NCBI RefSeq assembly: GCF_014648395.1
Contig: NZ_BMRA01000007.1
Coordinates: 205,164-269,163 of the forward strand
Reading direction: 5' to 3'
From: Micromonospora fulviviridis
GTDB taxonomy: Bacteria > Actinomycetota > Actinomycetes > Mycobacteriales > Micromonosporaceae
DNA: 64,000 bases
Of the stretch, positions 39,661 to 48,355 are shown piece by piece. The notes beneath the pieces are model-generated. The model was given only the letters and a program-made list of their open reading frames with translations, had not been told where the DNA came from and did not search any database. The position numbers and the translations under genes are program-made. Within the stretch, counting starts at the first letter, position 1. Each line of letters starts with the position of its first letter.

Positions 39661-40851
39661 ATGGACGTGGTGACGACCGAGGAACCGAGCCGGCCGACGC
39701 CGGCTGCCTCCACCGAGCCGGCGAGCCCCGACCCGGGCCGTGCCGGCCTCGGCCGGCGGCTGCGCGACGCCACCCGGTACGCGCTGCCCGCGCTCGCGGT
39801 CTACGCCGCGATCCGCCTGGTGAGCGTGCTGACCGTCTACGTCTGGGCACGCAACGCGGGCACGTCCCCCCTGGGCCGGCTGGTGCGGGCCGACGGGACC
39901 TGGTACATGGCGATCGCCCAGCACGGCTACGACGGGTACGAGAAGACGCAGAGCAACATGGCGTTCTTCCCGCTCTTCCCCGGTCTCACCGCGGGCCTGG
40001 ACCGGATCTCCCCGCTCAGCACGCCCGAGGCGGCGGTGGCCGTGGCCTGGGTGGCCGGGCTCGCGGCCGCCTGGGGGCTGTTCGCGATCGGCGCGCACCT
40101 GCACGACCGGCGTACCGGCGTGCTGCTCGCCGCGCTGTGGGCGGCGGTGCCGCACGGCGTGGTGGAGTCGATGGGGTACAGCGAGAGCCTGTTCACCGCC
40201 CTCGCCGCCTGGACGCTGTACGCGCTGCTGCGCCGCCACTGGATCACCGCCGGGGTGGTCTGCCTGTTCGCCGGCCTGACCCGGCCGACCGCCTCGTCGC
40301 TCATCCCGGTGGTCGGGCTGGCCGCGCTGCTGGCGATCGTCCGGCGCCGGGACGGCTGGCGGCCCTGGCTCGCGCTGCTGCTCGCCCCCGCCGGCTGGCT
40401 GGGGTACCTGGCCTGGGTGGCGGTGCGGACCGGGCGGCCGGACGGCTGGTTCCACATCCAGTCCGCCGGCTGGGGCACCTCCTTCGACTTCGGCTTCTAC
40501 ACCGTGGAGCGGGCCCAGAAGGCCCTGGTCCAGGTGGCCGCGCTGCCGCTGCTCGTGGTCACCGTGGTGGCGCTGCTGGCGGTCATGTTCTTCGTGCTGA
40601 GCCTGCTCGACCGGCAACCCTGGCAGCTGCTGCTCTACAGCGGGCTGCTGCTGGTCACCACCCTCGGCGCGGCCGGCTACTACCACTCCAAGGCGCGCTT
40701 CCTGCTGCCGGCGTTCCCGCTGCTGCTGCCGGCGGCCGTGGGCCTGGCGCGGGCTGGCTGGGCCCGGGCCACCACGGTGCTGGTCACGGTGGCGCTCTTC
40801 TCCGCCTACTTCGGCGGCTACCTGCTGCTCCTCTGGCGGTACTCGCCCTGA
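39661..40851 (+). CDS. PIG-V-like mannosyltransferase family membrane protein (second copy)
   Basis: A 396-residue polytopic protein with about ten helices. The active-site loop reads VRADGTWYMAIAQHGYDGYE, then SNMAFFPLFPGLTAGLDRIS. PHGVVESMGYSESLFTALAA, DGWRPWLALLLAPAGWLGYL and YYHSKARFLLPAF align with the copy at 30161-31420, and the two proteins are clear paralogues. The role is probably addition of a sugar from a polyprenyl-phosphate donor on the outer face of the membrane. It diverges from the GT4 gene across 242 bases in which I could not assign promoters, and it converges on the next membrane protein with only four bases between stops. Confidence 0.83.
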   Translation: MDVVTTEEPSRPTPAASTEPASPDPGRAGLGRRLRDATRYALPALAVYAAIRLVSVLTVYVWARNAGTSPLGRLVRADGTWYMAIAQHGYDGYEKTQSNMAFFPLFPGLTAGLDRISPLSTPEAAVAVAWVAGLAAAWGLFAIGAHLHDRRTGVLLAALWAAVPHGVVESMGYSESLFTALAAWTLYALLRRHWITAGVVCLFAGLTRPTASSLIPVVGLAALLAIVRRRDGWRPWLALLLAPAGWLGYLAWVAVRTGRPDGWFHIQSAGWGTSFDFGFYTVERAQKALVQVAALPLLVVTVVALLAVMFFVLSLLDRQPWQLLLYSGLLLVTTLGAAGYYHSKARFLLPAFPLLLPAAVGLARAGWARATTVLVTVALFSAYFGGYLLLLWRYSP

Positions 40852-40855
40852 CGGG

Positions 40856-42733
40856 TCAGCGGGTGAAGGGGCGGACGTCCCAGAGCCAGACGTCGTCGAC
40901 CCGCCGCCCCGGGCCGTACAGCGCGTCGAGCACGGCCTTCAGGTCGTCGTGCCGGCGGGTCCCCCGGTCGGGCAGCACCACCGCGTCGGCCTTCCAGTAC
41001 CGGACGTCGGCCCGCGCCTGGGCGATGTCGGCCCGGCCGACCGCGGTGTCCCATTCGCCGCGCGACACGGCGGTGAGCAGCGTGGCGGTGGGCTGCGGGT
41101 CGACCCCCCACCGTCCGGTCGCGTCGGCGGCGGAGACCGGCCCGAGGAAGTAGCCCCCGGGCACCGCGAAGCCGGCCACCGCGGCGGAGCTCCAGTAGAG
41201 CGCGGTCATGCCGTTGACCGGCACCGGCACCAGGGTGCGGCCGGGCGCCACGTGGTCGCGCCAGGCGCCACTGGTGACGAAGCCCGGCACCGGGTTGCGG
41301 CCGCGCGCCTCCAGCGGCAGGGGCAGGACGGGCAGCAGCGCGGCGGCCACCGCCACGGCCCCCGCCCGGGTGACCAGGCGGCCGTACGGCCGGTCCCGGC
41401 GGGCGGCGAGCCGGTCACCGGTGAGGGCCAGCAGCACGCCGAGCGCCGCGGTGCTGATCAGCGCGAACCGGGCCACCACCACGGAGTCGAACACCGGCAG
41501 GTCCTGCACCAGCGCGAACGGCGCCGGGACGTCGGTGCGGCGGGTGCCGGCGGTCCAGGTGGTGCCCATGGAGAGGAGCGCCGAGCCGAGGCCGACGGCC
41601 CCGAGCAGCCGGGCGATGATCTCCCGGCGCAGCCAGCAGAGCGCGCCGGACGCGACCACCAGCAGCGGCCAGCCGTAGAAGCTGGCCTGCTCGGTGGTGT
41701 TCGGCGCCCAGCCCGCCGCGCTGGTCGGGCCACCGGCCAGCGACCGGGTGGCGAACCGGACGTACGAGCCGAGCTTCAGGGCGTACGCGTCCGGAGCGCC
41801 GGGGTGACCGACCCGGTGCTGGGGGCCGGCGAACTGCATCCACAGCGGGTAGGCGGCCGCCACGGACACCAGCACGGCGGTGATCGCCAGGCCGGGCAGC
41901 AGCGGGCGCAGCCGCCGCGCCGCGTCGCGGGGCCGGAAGGCCAGGCACGCCACGGCCAGCATCAGGCAGCCGAGCGCGGTGAGGAAGAGGATCTCCAGGC
42001 TGACGAAGAACTGGGCGACCACCAGGCCACCCAGCACCAGGCCGTCGCGGACCACGTGCCCGCCCCGGGACAGCGCGATCACCCGCCAGACGATGAACGG
42101 CACCAGCCACTGGGCGGTGATGTGCGGGTGGCCGTTGCTGTGCGAGACCAGCGCCGGCGCGAAGGCGCAGAACAGGCCGCCGACGAAGGCGGCCGCCCGG
42201 GAGTCCACCAGGTGCCGGGAGAGCACGTGGAACCAGGCGTAACCGGTGCCGGCCAGGTTCAGCGTGACGAACAGCAGGTAGGCGACGGGCGCGCCGAAGA
42301 GCAGGGTGACCGGGGCGAGCACGAGCCCCGGCAGTTGCAGCCCGACGTTGGTCATCAGGTTCACCCCGGACGGGGCGTTCTGGAGCGTGGTGAAGAACGG
42401 GTTCTCCAGGTGGGTGACCGCGTGCGCCGCGTACGCCAGCATCCACTCGTTGAAGCCCTGGTCGTTCGGCCGGCTGCCGAGCAGCCGGCCGTCGGGGTCC
42501 GGCCAAGCCCGGGCGGTGACCCAGAGCGCGCCGGCGAGGTAGCCGAGCACGACCAGCATGCGCGTCCGCCACGGCCGGGCGGCCGCGCGGCCGGGGCCGG
42601 GCGCCTCCGCCGGGTCGGCCGTGCGCTTCCGGCCCGATCGGGCAGCCGGGTCGGCCACGACGTCAGCCGCCGCCGCGGCGCCCCGGGCGGGGACGGGCTC
42701 GCGGTCGCGGGTATCGGGCGCGGGCCCGGTCAT
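40856..42733 (-). CDS. Large polytopic membrane protein, GT-C-like
   Basis: A 625-residue protein. A 55-residue Ala/Arg/Pro-rich cytoplasmic start is followed by eleven or more hydrophobic helices up to about residue 470 and a 150-residue soluble C-terminus outside or inside the membrane. The first loop has RPNDQGFNEWMLAYAAHAVT and NPFFTTLQNAPSGVNLMTNV, with acidic residues placed as in GT-C glycosyltransferases. YAWFHVLSRHLVDSRAAAFV and LVSHSNGHPHITAQWLVPF follow. I cannot place it in a named family. A TAGACT box eight bases before the ATG suggests a leaderless transcript. Confidence 0.75.
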   Translation of the reverse strand: MTGPAPDTRDREPVPARGAAAAADVVADPAARSGRKRTADPAEAPGPGRAAARPWRTRMLVVLGYLAGALWVTARAWPDPDGRLLGSRPNDQGFNEWMLAYAAHAVTHLENPFFTTLQNAPSGVNLMTNVGLQLPGLVLAPVTLLFGAPVAYLLFVTLNLAGTGYAWFHVLSRHLVDSRAAAFVGGLFCAFAPALVSHSNGHPHITAQWLVPFIVWRVIALSRGGHVVRDGLVLGGLVVAQFFVSLEILFLTALGCLMLAVACLAFRPRDAARRLRPLLPGLAITAVLVSVAAAYPLWMQFAGPQHRVGHPGAPDAYALKLGSYVRFATRSLAGGPTSAAGWAPNTTEQASFYGWPLLVVASGALCWLRREIIARLLGAVGLGSALLSMGTTWTAGTRRTDVPAPFALVQDLPVFDSVVVARFALISTAALGVLLALTGDRLAARRDRPYGRLVTRAGAVAVAAALLPVLPLPLEARGRNPVPGFVTSGAWRDHVAPGRTLVPVPVNGMTALYWSSAAVAGFAVPGGYFLGPVSAADATGRWGVDPQPTATLLTAVSRGEWDTAVGRADIAQARADVRYWKADAVVLPDRGTRRHDDLKAVLDALYGPGRRVDDVWLWDVRPFTR

Positions 42734-42991
42734 GGGGGAGAAGTCTACCCAAACGTCCGCTTTTGGCCGGGTTAACGGCGATGAAAGTGTCGCCGAGCCG
42801 GGCCCGGCCGGCGGCGAGCCGGGGCGGCGTGGACCGAGGCAGGGTGGACCGGGGGCGCCGTGACCCGCCCGGTGGCGGGGCGGCCAGCGCCGGCGACGGC
42901 GTTATTGTAGTGTCCGCACGCTGTCCGAGGGTCGGTACCGACCGTCGGCGGAGCGACGCGGCATCTCCCCCCTTCCCCAGGATCGGAATCG
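42734..42991. promoter_or_regulatory. 258-bp divergent promoter region
   Basis: This gap separates the GT-C-like gene (minus) from a GT4 gene (plus). On the minus strand TAGACT (42742-42747) lies eight bases before the ATG. On the plus strand TAGTGT at 42908-42913 is a possible -10 box about 80 bases before the ATG at 42992. A 14-base sequence at 42755-42768 (GTCCGCTTTTGGCC) recurs inverted at 58777-58790. I could not identify -35 boxes. Confidence 0.4.
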
Positions 42992-44434
42992 ATGAACAAC
43001 GGGCGAACTCTCTGGGACTCGTTGAAACTTCCCCGGCCGCGACGGTCCGGGTCCCGGCCGCACATGATCTACCTCGCGATCGGCTTCCCGCCGGCGGCGA
43101 AGAGCTGCGCCTACCGCATGCGCGAGACGGCGAACCAGTTCGCCGCGGCAGGCTGGGACGTGACCGCCGTCACCATCGTGGACGAGGCGTGGGAGCGCGA
43201 GTACGGCCTCGACCACACCCTCGCCGCGGGGGTGGACTCCCGGGTCCGGGTGGTCAAGCTGCCGCTGTTCCGCGATGACCTGGAGACCGACATCCGGTCG
43301 TTCACCGAGCGGCGTGCCCTGGCCCACAAGGACTACCTGGCCGACCTGCGCAAGCAGAACCTGAAGGTCTTCCCCGAGCCGGTCTTCGGCGGCTGGCGCC
43401 CCGCGCTGGAGAAGGCCCTGCTCCAGATCCACCGGGAGCGGCCGGTCGACCTGCTGGTGACCACCTGCGCCCCGTACGTCAACCTGTCCGCCACCTGGAA
43501 GCTGTGGGAGACCCACCAGGTGCCGTACGTGGTGGACTTCCGCGACGGCTGGTCCGTCGACGTGATCAACAACGGCGAGGCGTTCCCCAAGGAGTCGGTC
43601 TCCGGGCAGTGGGAGATCAAGCTCCTCACCAACGCGGTGGCCATCTGGAACGTCAACGAGCCGATCTCCCGCTGGTACCGCGAGCGCTACCCCGAGCTGG
43701 CGCACAAGATGCGGGTCGTACGCAACGGCTACGACGCCTCCAGCATCCCGGCCGAGGTCCACCCCGCTCCCGAGGACCGGCCCCTGACCTTCGGTTACCT
43801 CGGCGCGCTCAACCTGCCCGTGCCGCTGCTCGACGCGGTGCTCAAGGGCTGGCGAACGGCGCGCGCGGAGGACCCGGCGCTGGCGGACGCGCGCTTCGAG
43901 GTGCGCGGCCACATCGGCGCCGCCTGGGCGCGCGGCGACAACGCGCACGCGGAGCTGCTCAAGGCGGCCGCCGCCGACGGCGTGGTGGTCGGCGGCTCGG
44001 TGCCCAAGGCCGAGGTGATCGACCTCTACTCCCGCTGGGACGCGGTCGTGCTGATGGTCACCGGCGGCCGGTACATGACCTCCGGCAAGGTCTACGAGTA
44101 CATGGCCACCGGCCTGCCGGTGGTCTCCGCCCACGAGGCGGACCACGACGCCTCCACCGTGCTGTCCACGTACCCGCTCTGGACCGGGGCGGTCGGCCTG
44201 GATCCGGCGGAGCTGGCCGGCGCCTTCCGGCGGGCCGCCGCGATGGCCCGCACGGCCGACCAGGCCGAACGGGAGAAGGCCCGCGCCGAGGCGCGGCAGT
44301 ACGCCCGTGAGGAGCAGCTCATCCCCGCCGTCCGGGAGGTCACCGAGCTGGTGCTGGGCACCGGCGGATCGTCCGGCGCCCCGCAGGCCAGCCCCGCCGG
44401 CGCGCGCGTCCTGGCCAGAGAAGGTAGGTCATGA
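42992..44434 (+). CDS. Glycosyltransferase family 4
   Basis: A 480-residue GT-B enzyme. The N-terminal domain has MIYLAIGFPPAAKSCAYRMR and VDLLVTTCAPYVNLSATWKL, and the middle has YVVDFRDGWSVDVINNGEAF, a form common in wall and capsule GT4 enzymes. The donor domain has RVVRNGYDASSIPAEV, FGYLGALNLPVPLLDAVL and DAVVLMVTGGRYMTSGKVYE followed by YMATGLPVVSAHE. The last 40 residues are a variable tail. It overlaps the next glycosyltransferase by four bases (ATGA). The acceptor is unknown. Confidence 0.86.
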   Translation: MNNGRTLWDSLKLPRPRRSGSRPHMIYLAIGFPPAAKSCAYRMRETANQFAAAGWDVTAVTIVDEAWEREYGLDHTLAAGVDSRVRVVKLPLFRDDLETDIRSFTERRALAHKDYLADLRKQNLKVFPEPVFGGWRPALEKALLQIHRERPVDLLVTTCAPYVNLSATWKLWETHQVPYVVDFRDGWSVDVINNGEAFPKESVSGQWEIKLLTNAVAIWNVNEPISRWYRERYPELAHKMRVVRNGYDASSIPAEVHPAPEDRPLTFGYLGALNLPVPLLDAVLKGWRTARAEDPALADARFEVRGHIGAAWARGDNAHAELLKAAAADGVVVGGSVPKAEVIDLYSRWDAVVLMVTGGRYMTSGKVYEYMATGLPVVSAHEADHDASTVLSTYPLWTGAVGLDPAELAGAFRRAAAMARTADQAEREKARAEARQYAREEQLIPAVREVTELVLGTGGSSGAPQASPAGARVLAREGRS

Positions 44435-46581
44435 TCGAGGTCCTGATGGTGCTGGGAGCCGTCCCCGGCCGGGTGGCGGTCCTCACCGACGCGCTGGAGC
44501 AGTTCCGCGCCCTGGGTGTCACCGTGCGGGTGGCCACCACCTTCGACCCGGCGCAGAAGATCCCGGCGGCCACCGAGCTGGCCGAGGTGCACCTGCTGCC
44601 CACGGCCAAGGAGCTGGGCCCCCGCTTCGGCCGCATGATCAAGCGGGCCAACCCGGGCCGCCGGCCCTGGCTGCGGGCCCAGCGCGACCCGTGGGTACGC
44701 CGGCACGCCAAGCGGGCCGACGTGCTGGTCGCCCTGGACGCGCAGGCGCTGCACACGGTCTGGCAGCTGGCGCAGCGGCACCGGCGGGCCGACGCCGTCT
44801 ACGGCATCGCCCCCGCGCTGCGGGCGGTGGAGAAGCGCGCGGCCGACCCGGCGCGGTACCGCCGCCCGCGGATCGCCACCGTCGGCCCGTCCCCGGTGGT
44901 GCTGGCCAGCGCCACCCGCAGCCAGACCGTCGACCTGGCGAAGCGGGTGTTCGAGGCGAGCACCGGCCAGAAGGCCATGAAGCTCAGCCCGCTGCGCTGG
45001 TTCTGGCACCGGGCGGTGGCCGCGCCCGGCGTGCCGGAGCGCTTCCGGGGCAGGATCGCCAAGCGGGTGCACCGGAGCATGCACCTGGCCGGCCACAAGT
45101 CCAGCGCGAACCAGCTGGCGCTGGCCGCGCAGGGCCGGTTGAAGAGCGCCACCACCAAGGGGCACCTGCTCGGGCCGATCGTCGAGGCCGAGCTGAACCA
45201 GGGCAAGCTGCCGGAGCACCTCATGACGGTGGCCAAGGGCCAGCTCAAGGCGGCCGACGGCTTCCTGAAGAAGCGGAACCCGGGCAAGGCCGCACCGCAC
45301 GTGCTGCGTGCCTTCGACCTGATGTTCCACCGGATCGCGCACTTCGACGGGGTCAGCTCCCCGCTCGCCGAGGACCCGGAGGGCTTCCTCGCCCCGCTGC
45401 ACCGCAGCGAGGTCGGCAAGGCGCTGGCCACCCCGCGTGGTCGCCGGGCGCCCGCGGAGTTCCCGCCGGCCGGCCGGCCGCACCGGATGCTCTTCTTCAC
45501 CGGGCTCAACGACAACTTCGTCGGGTCGATCATCTCCCGCTACGAGGCGATGCCCGGGGTGGAGGTCCGCCGGCTGAACCTGGTGGAGGAGTCGATCCGC
45601 CCGGTGCTCAGCAACGGCCGGACCAACCTCGTGCACCACATGCTCGCCGGCACCTCCAAGCGGGCCGAGGAGGTCCAGGAGGCGTGGGGCGACCACGTCG
45701 CCTGGGCGGACACCGTCTTCGTCGACTGGTGCAACCTGCCGGCCGCCATGCTCACCATGATCGACCCGGGCACGGCCCGTGTGATCATCCGGCTGCACAG
45801 CTTCGAGGCGTTCAGCTGGTGGCCACACCTGACCGACTGGTCCCGGGTGGACGACGTGGTCTTCGTCTCCGAGCACCTGCGCGACTTCACCCTGGCCGCG
45901 GTGCCCCGGCTGCGCGCCCCGCAGGGGCCGCGGACCCACGTGCTCACCAACGCCATGGAGCTGCACCGGTACGCGGCGCCGAAGCCCTCGGCCGACGCCC
46001 GCTTCACCCTCGGCCTGATCGGGCTCAGCTCGCTGGCCAAGGACCCGCGCTGGGCGCTGGCGGTGCTGCGCGAGCTGCGCAGCCGGGACGAGCGCTACCG
46101 GCTGAAGCTGATCGGCGACGACCTCCGGGCCTCGCTCAGCCCGGCCGTCCGGGCGTACGTGGCGCAGCTCGACGCCGAGCTTGCCGAGCTGGAGCCGTCC
46201 GGCGCGGTGGTGCGGACCGGGCGGACCGAGGACGTGCCCGGGGCGCTGACCGACGTGGGGGTCATCCTCAGCACCTCGGTGCGGGAGAGCTTCCACTGCG
46301 GCCTCGTCGAGGGGGCGGCCAGCGGGGCCGTGCCGGTGGTGCGGGACTGGCCGTTCTTCGCCGGCCGGCCGCACAGCGCCCGCAACCTGTTCCCCAGCGA
46401 CTGGGTGGTGTCCACCCCGGAGGAGGCGGCGGAGCGGATCCTCGCCGTCACCGCGTCCGAGGAGACCTGGCGCGAGGCGGGCCGGTCCGCGGCCTCGCAC
46501 GTGCTCAGCACCTGGGACTGGTCGGTCACGCAGAAGGACTTCGACCGGCTGCTGCTGGAGCCGCCGGCCGGCACCGACTGA
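44431..46581 (+). CDS. Tandem-domain glycosyltransferase (716 residues)
   Basis: The N-terminal part (1 to about 220) has a Rossmann-like start, MIEVLMVLGAVPGRVAVLTD, and DVLVALDAQALHTVWQLAQR, resembling half of a GT-B fold. A helical, lysine-rich linker follows (about 220-340). The C-terminal part (about 345-716) is a full GT4-like enzyme: RPHRMLFFTGLNDNFVGSII, then DTVFVDWCNLPAAMLTMI, RVIIRLHSFEAFSWWPHLTD, FTLGLIGLSSLAKDPRWALA and VILSTSVRESFHCGLVEGAA. This resembles wall glycan transferases with two modules. AAGGTAGG before the ATG and the four-base overlap with the preceding gene fix the start. Substrates are unknown. Confidence 0.8.
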   Translation: MIEVLMVLGAVPGRVAVLTDALEQFRALGVTVRVATTFDPAQKIPAATELAEVHLLPTAKELGPRFGRMIKRANPGRRPWLRAQRDPWVRRHAKRADVLVALDAQALHTVWQLAQRHRRADAVYGIAPALRAVEKRAADPARYRRPRIATVGPSPVVLASATRSQTVDLAKRVFEASTGQKAMKLSPLRWFWHRAVAAPGVPERFRGRIAKRVHRSMHLAGHKSSANQLALAAQGRLKSATTKGHLLGPIVEAELNQGKLPEHLMTVAKGQLKAADGFLKKRNPGKAAPHVLRAFDLMFHRIAHFDGVSSPLAEDPEGFLAPLHRSEVGKALATPRGRRAPAEFPPAGRPHRMLFFTGLNDNFVGSIISRYEAMPGVEVRRLNLVEESIRPVLSNGRTNLVHHMLAGTSKRAEEVQEAWGDHVAWADTVFVDWCNLPAAMLTMIDPGTARVIIRLHSFEAFSWWPHLTDWSRVDDVVFVSEHLRDFTLAAVPRLRAPQGPRTHVLTNAMELHRYAAPKPSADARFTLGLIGLSSLAKDPRWALAVLRELRSRDERYRLKLIGDDLRASLSPAVRAYVAQLDAELAELEPSGAVVRTGRTEDVPGALTDVGVILSTSVRESFHCGLVEGAASGAVPVVRDWPFFAGRPHSARNLFPSDWVVSTPEEAAERILAVTASEETWREAGRSAASHVLSTWDWSVTQKDFDRLLLEPPAGTD

Positions 46582-46597
46582 CCACGGGCCACGACGC

Positions 46598-46635
46598 CAC
46601 CGGGGCCGTTCCGCGTACGCGGGACGGCCCCGGTG
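46598..46635. terminator. Long hairpin terminator
   Basis: An almost continuous stem of 12 perfect outer pairs (CACCGGGGCCGT and its complement) with further inner pairs closes on a short TAC loop. It lies 17 bases after the tandem glycosyltransferase gene and probably ends that operon. Confidence 0.8.
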
Positions 46636-46661
46636 CCGTGTGGGGAACAGGGCCGGAACGC

Positions 46662-46702
46662 GGTCCGGCCGGCCCCGCCCGAGGGCGGGAGCCGGCCGGA
46701 CC
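46662..46702. terminator. Second hairpin terminator for the opposite operon
   Basis: A perfect 12-bp stem (46662-46673 with 46691-46702) carries an inner seven-pair stem in its loop. It lies just after the stop of the convergent gene at 46716, so each convergent operon appears to have its own hairpin. Confidence 0.75.
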
Positions 46703-46715
46703 GGTCGTCGGTGGA

Positions 46716-48326
46716 TCAGCGGGCGGTGGGCGCCAGCTCCAGATCGTCCGCGGGCTGCCGGGACGCCGGCGGGCGCGCCCCACCGGCCGCCGGCACGCCC
46801 AGCACGGAGCTGTAGACCTCGTCGAGGATCCGGGCCTGGGCCTCCCAGGTCCACGCCTCCAGCAGGCCGGGCTTGTCGTACGCGGCCCGGTAGCGCTCCG
46901 GATCGGCGAGCACGGCCCGGACGGCCCGGACGAAGTCGGTGAGGTCCTCGGCGGTGAACACCTCGCCCTGACCGGTGGCCCGGGCGGTCTGTGCCATGGT
47001 CTTCACGTCGCTGACCACGATGGGCAGCCGGGCGTGCGAGTACTCCAGGTACTTGGTGATCAGCGCCAGCTCGTGGTTGGGCTTGTGGTGGATCGGGATG
47101 ACCCCGGCGTCCGCCGCGGACAGGAACGGCACCACCTGCCAGTGCTTGACGTACGGCAGCAGGTGCACCCGGTCCGCCACGCCCAGCTCGACGGCCCGCT
47201 CGCGCAGCGCCTCGGAGAACTGGTTGTCACCGTTCGGGTTCATGGTCACGAACGCGACGTGCACGTCGGACAGCTCGGGCAGCGCCTCGACCATGATCTG
47301 GCAGCCCCGGCTCGGGTTCACCGCGCCGGCGTAGACCAGCACCGGCGTGCGGTCGTCCACCCCGCACAGCGCCCGTAGGTCCGGCACGTCGCCGTCGGCC
47401 CCGGCCGGCGGCGCCATCGGGGCGTTCAGCACCACGGCGGGCCGCTCGGGGAGGCCGTGGGTCTCCTGAAGCAGTTCGGCGAGGGTGTCCGACACCGTCA
47501 CCACGGCGTCCGGGTAGGCGGCGTACTCGGCCGTGTAGGCGATCTGGGCCGGCAGCCAGCGCGGGTTGTCCGGCCGGCCGGTGATGCCCCCGACGAACTC
47601 GTGGGCGTCCCAGACCAGCTTGGTCCTCCGTCCGGCGGCCCGGGCCCGCAGCATCGCCCGCGCGCCGACCCCGAGCATCCGGAAGTCGTTGGCGTGGATG
47701 ATGTCCGGCTTCAGCTCGTCGATCGCGCTGCGGAACGCCAGCTCGAAGTCCCAGAGCCCCGGGTCCAGCCGGCGCCAGCTGCGGTCGCCCAGCAGTCCCT
47801 GCCAGGCGCGGACGGGCAGCCGGTTGAACAGCGCCGCCGGGTCGCCCTGGGCCTTGCGCAGGCGGCGCGTCTCCCCGCTGCGGAACCGCACCCAGCGGGC
47901 CAACGCCGTGGCCGCGGCCCGGGACGGCAGCTGGGCCGCCCGGCCCACGGCGGCGGGGAGCCCGCCACCGAGCGCCTGCGCGCGGACCCGGCGCTCGTAG
48001 AGGTCGGCCTGCCACGCCTTGATCTCCTGGACCCGGTACGCCGCCATGGTCGTCGACGCGTACGCCAGCGGCCGCCGCAGCGAGCGGCTGTAGTCGCGGG
48101 GCAGCCGGTGCAGCGGCTTCGGCACCCGCAGCAGCCGCACCTCGGCGTCGCCGATCCGCCAGGTGTCGGACTCGGAGCGGGCGTTGCGGATACCGAGGAG
48201 GAAGACCTCCCAGCCGGCGTCGGCAGCCGACCGGGCGGCCTTCTGGACCCGGGAGTCGCCGTGCACGCCGTTGTCGACGAGCATGACGACCCGGCCCCGG
48301 TACCCCGTTGTGCTCTTCGAACCCAT
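46716..48326 (-). CDS. Glycosyltransferase family 4, long form (paralogue 2)
   Basis: A 536-residue GT-B enzyme, paralogous to the protein at 37793-39418. Shared parts include RGRVVMLVDNGVHGDSRVQK, KPDIIHANDFRMLGVGARAM, KLVWDAHEFVGGI and ALITKYLEYSHARLPIVVSD with GQGEVFTAEDLTDFVRAV. A lysine and arginine rich insert lies between residues 60 and 200. The ATG at 48326 has GGGGAGGA eight bases upstream. It is the last gene of a minus-strand unit with the 3-dehydrogenase and aminotransferase genes, 29 bases after the former. It may therefore add the diacetamido sugar made by its neighbours, although this is only inferred from position. Confidence 0.86.
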   Translation of the reverse strand: MGSKSTTGYRGRVVMLVDNGVHGDSRVQKAARSAADAGWEVFLLGIRNARSESDTWRIGDAEVRLLRVPKPLHRLPRDYSRSLRRPLAYASTTMAAYRVQEIKAWQADLYERRVRAQALGGGLPAAVGRAAQLPSRAAATALARWVRFRSGETRRLRKAQGDPAALFNRLPVRAWQGLLGDRSWRRLDPGLWDFELAFRSAIDELKPDIIHANDFRMLGVGARAMLRARAAGRRTKLVWDAHEFVGGITGRPDNPRWLPAQIAYTAEYAAYPDAVVTVSDTLAELLQETHGLPERPAVVLNAPMAPPAGADGDVPDLRALCGVDDRTPVLVYAGAVNPSRGCQIMVEALPELSDVHVAFVTMNPNGDNQFSEALRERAVELGVADRVHLLPYVKHWQVVPFLSAADAGVIPIHHKPNHELALITKYLEYSHARLPIVVSDVKTMAQTARATGQGEVFTAEDLTDFVRAVRAVLADPERYRAAYDKPGLLEAWTWEAQARILDEVYSSVLGVPAAGGARPPASRQPADDLELAPTAR

Positions 48327-48355
48327 CGTGTCGTCCTCCCCCTCGGACCCGTCGG

